Positions 59,838-64,000 of a stretch of 64,000 nt of DNA are shown here, in pieces. Location: the NCBI RefSeq assembly GCF_000208745.1, contig NC_030856.1:3508872-3572871 (forward strand). Reading direction: 5' to 3'. Below the pieces are notes generated by a model, which saw only the letters and a list, made by a program, of their open reading frames with translations, was not told the DNA's origin and made no database searches. Within the stretch, counting starts at the first letter, position 1; each line of letters opens with the position of its first letter. Position numbers and translations under genes: made by a program. This DNA comes from Theobroma cacao. Lineage: Eukaryota > Streptophyta > Magnoliopsida > Malvales > Malvaceae.

Positions 59838-61064
59838 CTAAGTTGGAGAAAAATCATCTTCAAGATCCATATCTTCATCATGTTCTCCATAGTAAGGTGA
59901 AAGATCAGCTACATTGAAAGTTGCATAAACTTCATAATCTCCTGGAAGTTCAATCTTGTAAGCATTCTCATTAATACGTTCCAAGACTCGGAATGGTCCA
60001 TCAGCTCGAGGAGATAGTTTTGCACGAGACTTAGGAAAACGTTCTTTCCTTAAATGAATCCATACTAAATCTCCCTTTTTAAAACTAGCTGGCTTTTTGT
60101 GTTTGTTGGCTTGCTTTTGGTATCTATCAGTCTGACGATTAGTCTTCTCTCGAACTTCTTCATGAAGCTTCTTGATTTGCTTAGCACGTTCTTCAGCATC
60201 AGCACTAAATTCACGAGTAGTTGGTAATGCAAGAAGGTCCAAAGGACTAAGAGGTTGTTTTCCATACACTACTTCAAATGGACATCTTCTAGTGGTTTGG
60301 CTCACAGAGTTATTATAAGAAAATTCTGCTTGTGCTAATACAAGATCCCATTGGCGAATGTGTTTACCTACAAGGCTTCGTAATAAGTTTTCCAAACTTT
60401 TGTTGACTATTTTTGTTTGACCATCCGTTTGAGGGTCACTTGCTGGACTAAATTGTAAATGAGTTCCCATTTTCCTCCAGAGGGTTCGCCAAAGATGACT
60501 CATGAACTTCACATCTCGATCTGAAGTGATGGTTTTTGGAATTCCATGAAGACGCACAATTTCTTTGAAGTACAAATCAGCTATGTGAGAAGCATCATCA
60601 GTTTTATGGCATGGCACAAAATGAGCCATTTTGGAAAATCTATCGACGACTACCATTACAGAGTCCTTTTGCCTTTGAGTTCTTGGTAAACCCAAAACAA
60701 AATCCATACTTACATCTACCCAAGGAGCTTCAGGAATGGGTAATGGTTTATACATACCAGTGTTTTGATTTCCAAGTTTGGCAATATGGCAAATACGACA
60801 CCTTTGAATATGTCGGATGATATCTCGTTCCAGCTTGGCCCAATAAAACTTTTCTTTCACAAAAGCCAATGTTTTGTCTCTCCCAAAATGTCCAGCTAAT
60901 CCTCCATTATGAGCTTCCCAAATAATAGATTGGCGTAAAGAACATTGAGGGATGCATAGTTGGTTACCTTTAAAAAGATATCCTTCTTGCTGATGAAATT
61001 GTCGATAAGGATGTTGGGAACTGGTCTTCCATATCTCACTAAATTCAAGATGTTCTCGATGCAT
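59838..61064 (-). pseudogene. Ty3/gypsy integrase region
   Basis: A 408-codon open frame. The zinc-binding H-H-C-C set is seen (EAHNGGLAGHFG, then RCRICH). The catalytic core has all three acidic residues: D in VSMDFVLGLP, D in TITSDRDVKF and E in VNKSLENLLR. A C-terminal GPFRVLERINENAYKIELP segment, as in gypsy integrases, is followed by FNVADLSPYYGE and the stop. No chromodomain is seen. The N-terminal MHREHLEF is at the artificial joint with gag, so this enzyme would be made only as part of a truncated product without reverse transcriptase. Confidence 0.88.
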
Positions 61065-61145
61065 CTTATCCCATGTTCTGATCTTGTAGCGGCCTTCTCT
61101 TTCTCGTTGTCTTTTGAGATTTTTTAACCAAATAGAAGCGTGTTT

Positions 61146-61517
61146 CTACAATTTAATTGCCACAAGCTTCACACGTTTTTCATCAGGAATATCTTTGGGT
61201 TCAAAAACTCTTTCTACTGTGTAGAGCCAGTCAAGGAAGTCATCAGGATGAAGTCTTCCTTCAAACTCAGGAATGTCGACTTTGATTCTCAAATCTCTGG
61301 CAGCAGCAGTTCTCAAGCGACGAATAGGTACTTCTTCATCAGAGGACAAATTTTGATGAAATGGGTTGGTGTCATTCTCTTCATCACTAGAGTTGCTATT
61401 GTTTATTTGAGCATCAGGTCTTGCGAGTTGCTCTTGTAATTCTTGAATTTGCTGACGTAGTTCTGCAATCTCAATCTCGTGATCATCTCTTTGACGATTT
61501 TGACGTCTTGGCGGCAT
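61146..61517 (-). pseudogene. Ty3/gypsy gag N-terminus
   Basis: Starts MPPRRQNRQRDDHEIEIAEL with a coiled-coil-like QQIQELQEQLA stretch, followed by KVDIPEFEGRLHPDDFLDWL and VERVFE, the typical start of gypsy gag in plants. A TAG at 61146-61148 ends the frame, after which gag bases continue to 61064, where they join integrase. Confidence 0.88.
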
Positions 61518-61653
61518 TTTATTTTATGGTGATGATGTTATGGTGATGTAGAAAAAAAAAAGATGATGATATAACTATAAAGCAATAAAATTACCCGTAC
61601 AGGGAGTATCGAAACTTGATAGCGAATCTGAACTTATGCAGCGAATAATAATC

Positions 61654-61670
61654 CTCCCACTCTGATACCA
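61654..61670 (-). other. Primer-binding site (initiator tRNA-Met)
   Basis: Minus strand TGGTATCAGAGTGGGAG, three bases after the LTR end, matches the usual plant tRNA-iMet primer site. Confidence 0.85.
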
Positions 61671-61673
61671 AAC

Positions 61674-62186
61674 TGACGTCGGGGTGTTGTAAAGACACCT
61701 GAAAGTTATGAAAGACACCAATTGTGACGAGTTTGAAAACCCCACTAAAGTGAATCATTAATCTTGGCAAGGTTGAAAACTCCACTAAGGTGAAAAATAG
61801 CCAAAATTTCACTTTGGTTGGCTAGCCAAAGATATTAAAACCTCTTACTCTTTAAAAAGAGCCTAGAAAAATAAGCACTCCTGCTTAAGAAAATATTATT
61901 TATTAACTCTCAACTTTGAATGTCTCATAACTAAGCCTAAGGGTCCTATTTATAGTATTATAGGCCCAAATCCTAATAAAACTCTACTCCTAGTTATCTA
62001 ATACAATTAGAACAATTAATAAGAGATTTAAATAAAATAGGTGTTCTATTCCTAAATAGAACATGACTAGCTTAAAATCCTAACACAAGTAAAGGAAGAA
62101 TTTTAATATACCTATAATTCCTAAATCAACTAAAATTAACAAAAAATTAAATAAAATAAAATATAATCTTAAACGCTCCTGCATCA
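61674..62186 (-). repeat. Complete 5' LTR of the gypsy element (513 bp)
   Basis: Starts TGATGCAGGAGCG and ends CCCGACGTCA on the minus strand; TG/CA ends and adjacent primer site. Confidence 0.9.
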
Positions 62187-62280
62187 GCTCCGTAAAATTA
62201 GAAACATTCTCTTTCACATAACAATATTAGAAATTTTCGACACGTAGAAGACTTAAATTGGGAGGTTGATGATGAAATGC

Positions 62281-64000
62281 ACATATTTTTTTTTTTGAAA
62301 GGTAAAATTTTATTGAGCCAGCCTTCAACCTGCCACTTCAAGTCTTTAGTCTTAATTGCCTAAAAGATTCTTGATGGCATAATAGTTGCCTGGGCTGGAT
62401 GAAACCTGTACACCTGTACCAAAAAGAATCTGCCCAAAGAAAAATTGACAGCATAGCACCATGAACAAGAAGAGGTGCTATAAAACAAAAATCACCCTAA
62501 TTCTATTCGATTGCAAATAACAAAACCCCCCAACCCAACAAACAAGAAAAAACTCCTACAGTAAGGATCTTATCATGTAAAGTCAACCTTACTTGTGCCA
62601 CCGGAAGTTACACAGTAAAAGAATCACTTAGAAAACATGGGAGAAGACCATTCAAAACAAAAGTAGCACCAATCATCAGACGAAACAACCTTAAAACAGA
62701 GACTTAGTGGCAACGAACAACAAGAGGACCAAAAAAAGGTCCAACGGACAGCAGAGGCCAAACAATCAAATCCAAGAGACTCTTGATCCAAAAGCAACCT
62801 GGCAATTGACAGAGCAGAAACAAAACCCCATGGGTTCGTATCGTCAACAAAAACCCTTCCTGGTAGCAACAACCACAATATCAAGACAAGCCAACCCGGA
62901 CAGCATCAGATTCATCACAAGTTCAGAGCAAGAGCTTTCAAAACACATCCCCACTCCCCGCCATACCAACATACCCTGAAGAACATGACTCAAGCAAAGA
63001 AGTCCTCCGTAAAGCTGAAGTAAGGGAGAGTCAACGCACCATCCAAAAGGAGGACACAAGAACCCATCAACTCGTAGAGAAAATCTGCAAAAAAATAAGC
63101 AAAGGAACCACCCAAAGAAAACAAGGCCCCCGACCCTGAAAAAGGCAAATCCCCCCATCCCAAAGCATCCATGACCAAATCCCTCACTCAAACAAAAAGA
63201 ATCCTTAAAGAAAACATCCAAGCAACCAGAAAAATTGCACCATAACCAAAAAAAAGAACTAGCAGACAAAGACACTAAAAAAATAATAATCCTAAAAACT
63301 CTTGACTTCCCCAACCTTCAAAAATAACCCTCAACCCATCACACCCCCAGTAGGAGAGAAATCATAACCTCCTTCCCTTTCCCCTTTTGTTTGACACAAC
63401 AAAGAGCTTAATCCCTTTTTTCCTTTATTTTTTTCCTCTTTGTTTATTTTATATCTTCTTTTGCTTTGTTTTTCTTTTCCCCTCTTTTTTTTTTACTGAT
63501 TTCCTTTTTTTTTCCATTTTTTCAACTGTCATTTCTTTTCTTTTTTTTTTCTTTCTTCCTTTTTCTTTTTCTTTTCTATTTTCCACTCTTTTTTCCTTTT
63601 TTTTCTTTTTTTTAAATATATATAAATAATGAGAGAGACCCTAACTTGAGCCAAAACAGCATGTTGAGCATAACCTCAAAGATGACCCCTAAACAAAAAC
63701 CAAGCCTACAAGGAAATGAGCAACAAGAACATAAAAAAAAAAAACAACTAAAGAACAGAGAGAAAAGACCCCAGCTTCCCTACGAAACCCAAATCAAAGC
63801 AACAAGAGAAATCATCAAAAGAAAGAAAAAAAAATCAAAAACCTTAACCGGAGAGAAACAATGAAAAAAAAAATGAAAGACAGATCCTAATCCAAAGACC
63901 CTTAAAAAAAATGATTGTGTCAACAGAACAATCACAAGTAAGATCATCAGCTGGAAGCAAGGAACATAGGTAGAGGCTCAACTTTTTCCCTAGAGAGAAA
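62281..64000 (-). mobile_element. Probable 3' part of a LINE-type element, runs off the window
   Basis: The minus strand ends with GGCTCAATAAAATTTTACC, TTTC and a run of eleven or more A (62299-62287), a tail form common in plant LINEs. Upstream DNA to the window edge has long T- and C-rich tracts (63410-63620 on the plus strand) and only chance-like frames (for example 156 codons at 62844-63314, very rich in F, G and C). No reverse transcriptase or endonuclease motif is visible, so the class is inferred from the tail alone. Confidence 0.35.
63410..63625. repeat. T-rich low-complexity tract
   Basis: About 215 bases of mostly T with scattered C on the plus strand. Confidence 0.85.

Larger units (their letters stand above)
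58787..62186 (-). mobile_element. Rearranged, deleted Ty3/gypsy LTR retrotransposon
   Basis: A 3.4-kb unit on the minus strand with TG...CA ends and a 5-bp target duplication. Order from the 5' end: complete LTR (62186-61674), tRNA-Met primer site (61670-61654), gag N-half, then a jump straight into the integrase half of pol, a stop a few bases before the 3' LTR, most of that LTR (59833-59384), then the missing gag C-half, then the LTR's other end (58975-58787). Protease, reverse transcriptase and RNase H are absent. The order is scrambled, yet the outer borders are those of one normal integration. Confidence 0.88.
58782..62191. repeat. 5-bp target duplication around the gypsy element
   Basis: GCTCC occurs at 58782-58786 directly before the left TGACGC end and at 62187-62191 directly after the right GCATCA end. 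Confidence 0.8.

Noticed and set aside
62844..63314. 156-codon minus-strand frame rich in F, G, C and W
   Set aside because: Odd composition, no motif, overlapping frames of similar length on both strands, and a likely transposon setting; treated as chance.
62281..64000. A protein-coding host gene at the right edge
   Set aside because: No long coherent frame, splice pattern or domain; the tail resembles a LINE end.

Overview
This window is plant nuclear DNA, almost certainly from a woody or herbaceous eudicot. It is AT-rich, holds intron-split receptor-kinase remnants, CC-NB-LRR (CNL) resistance genes of the RPS2 / At4g27190-like type, Ty1/copia and Ty3/gypsy LTR retrotransposons, and long repeated intergenic blocks. 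The CNL style recalls Citrus and relatives, but that genus-level guess rests on impression only.

Layout. Nearly every recognisable gene lies on the minus strand, as expected of a head-to-tail tandem cluster. From left to right: a lectin receptor-kinase (RLK) fragment (0.9-1.1 kb); a decayed RLK (1.5-3.0 kb); an intact 970-aa CNL (4.0-6.9 kb); AT-rich intergenic DNA with a minisatellite (6.9-12.5 kb); a second RLK relic (13.2-15.4 kb); two CNL 3' fragments (16.3-17.4 kb); a CNL interrupted by an assembly join marked by one N and by a frameshift (18.3-21.5 kb); repeated intergenic blocks (21.5-26.4 kb); a heavily decayed CNL piece (26.4-26.9 kb); an RLK kinase fragment (28.0-28.4 kb); a CNL pseudogene (28.6-30.9 kb); a deleted copia element (31.2-33.7 kb); more intergenic repeats; RLK remnants (37.4-38.5 kb); a second CNL pseudogene (39.3-42.2 kb); a captured bZIP gene fragment (44.6-44.95 kb); RLK exon remnants (46.2-46.5 kb); a CNL with two frameshifts (46.7-49.7 kb); a 3.2-kb insertion carrying a copia 5' end and an intact ribosome-inactivating-protein (RIP) gene (51.5-54.7 kb); a 1.2-kb minisatellite (55.5-56.7 kb); an element with long inverted repeats (57.2-58.6 kb); a rearranged gypsy element (58.8-62.2 kb); and a probable LINE 3' part running off the right edge.

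How it works together. This is an NLR/RLK immune-receptor cluster that has expanded by duplication of a unit holding CNL, intergenic blocks and RLK pieces. Of five near-full-length CNLs only the one at 3972-6884 is undamaged; two have only single-base frameshifts (possible sequence errors) and two are clear pseudogenes sharing the same premature stop. No RLK copy is intact. The RIP gene is a separate defence-type gene brought in by an insertion flanked by an 8-bp duplication; its RIP domain is fused to two tandem C2-like repeats. Because the cluster contains its own paralogous empty sites, several insertions (copia, RIP block, bZIP piece, a short tRNA-like piece) can be dated relative to the duplications from the sequence alone.
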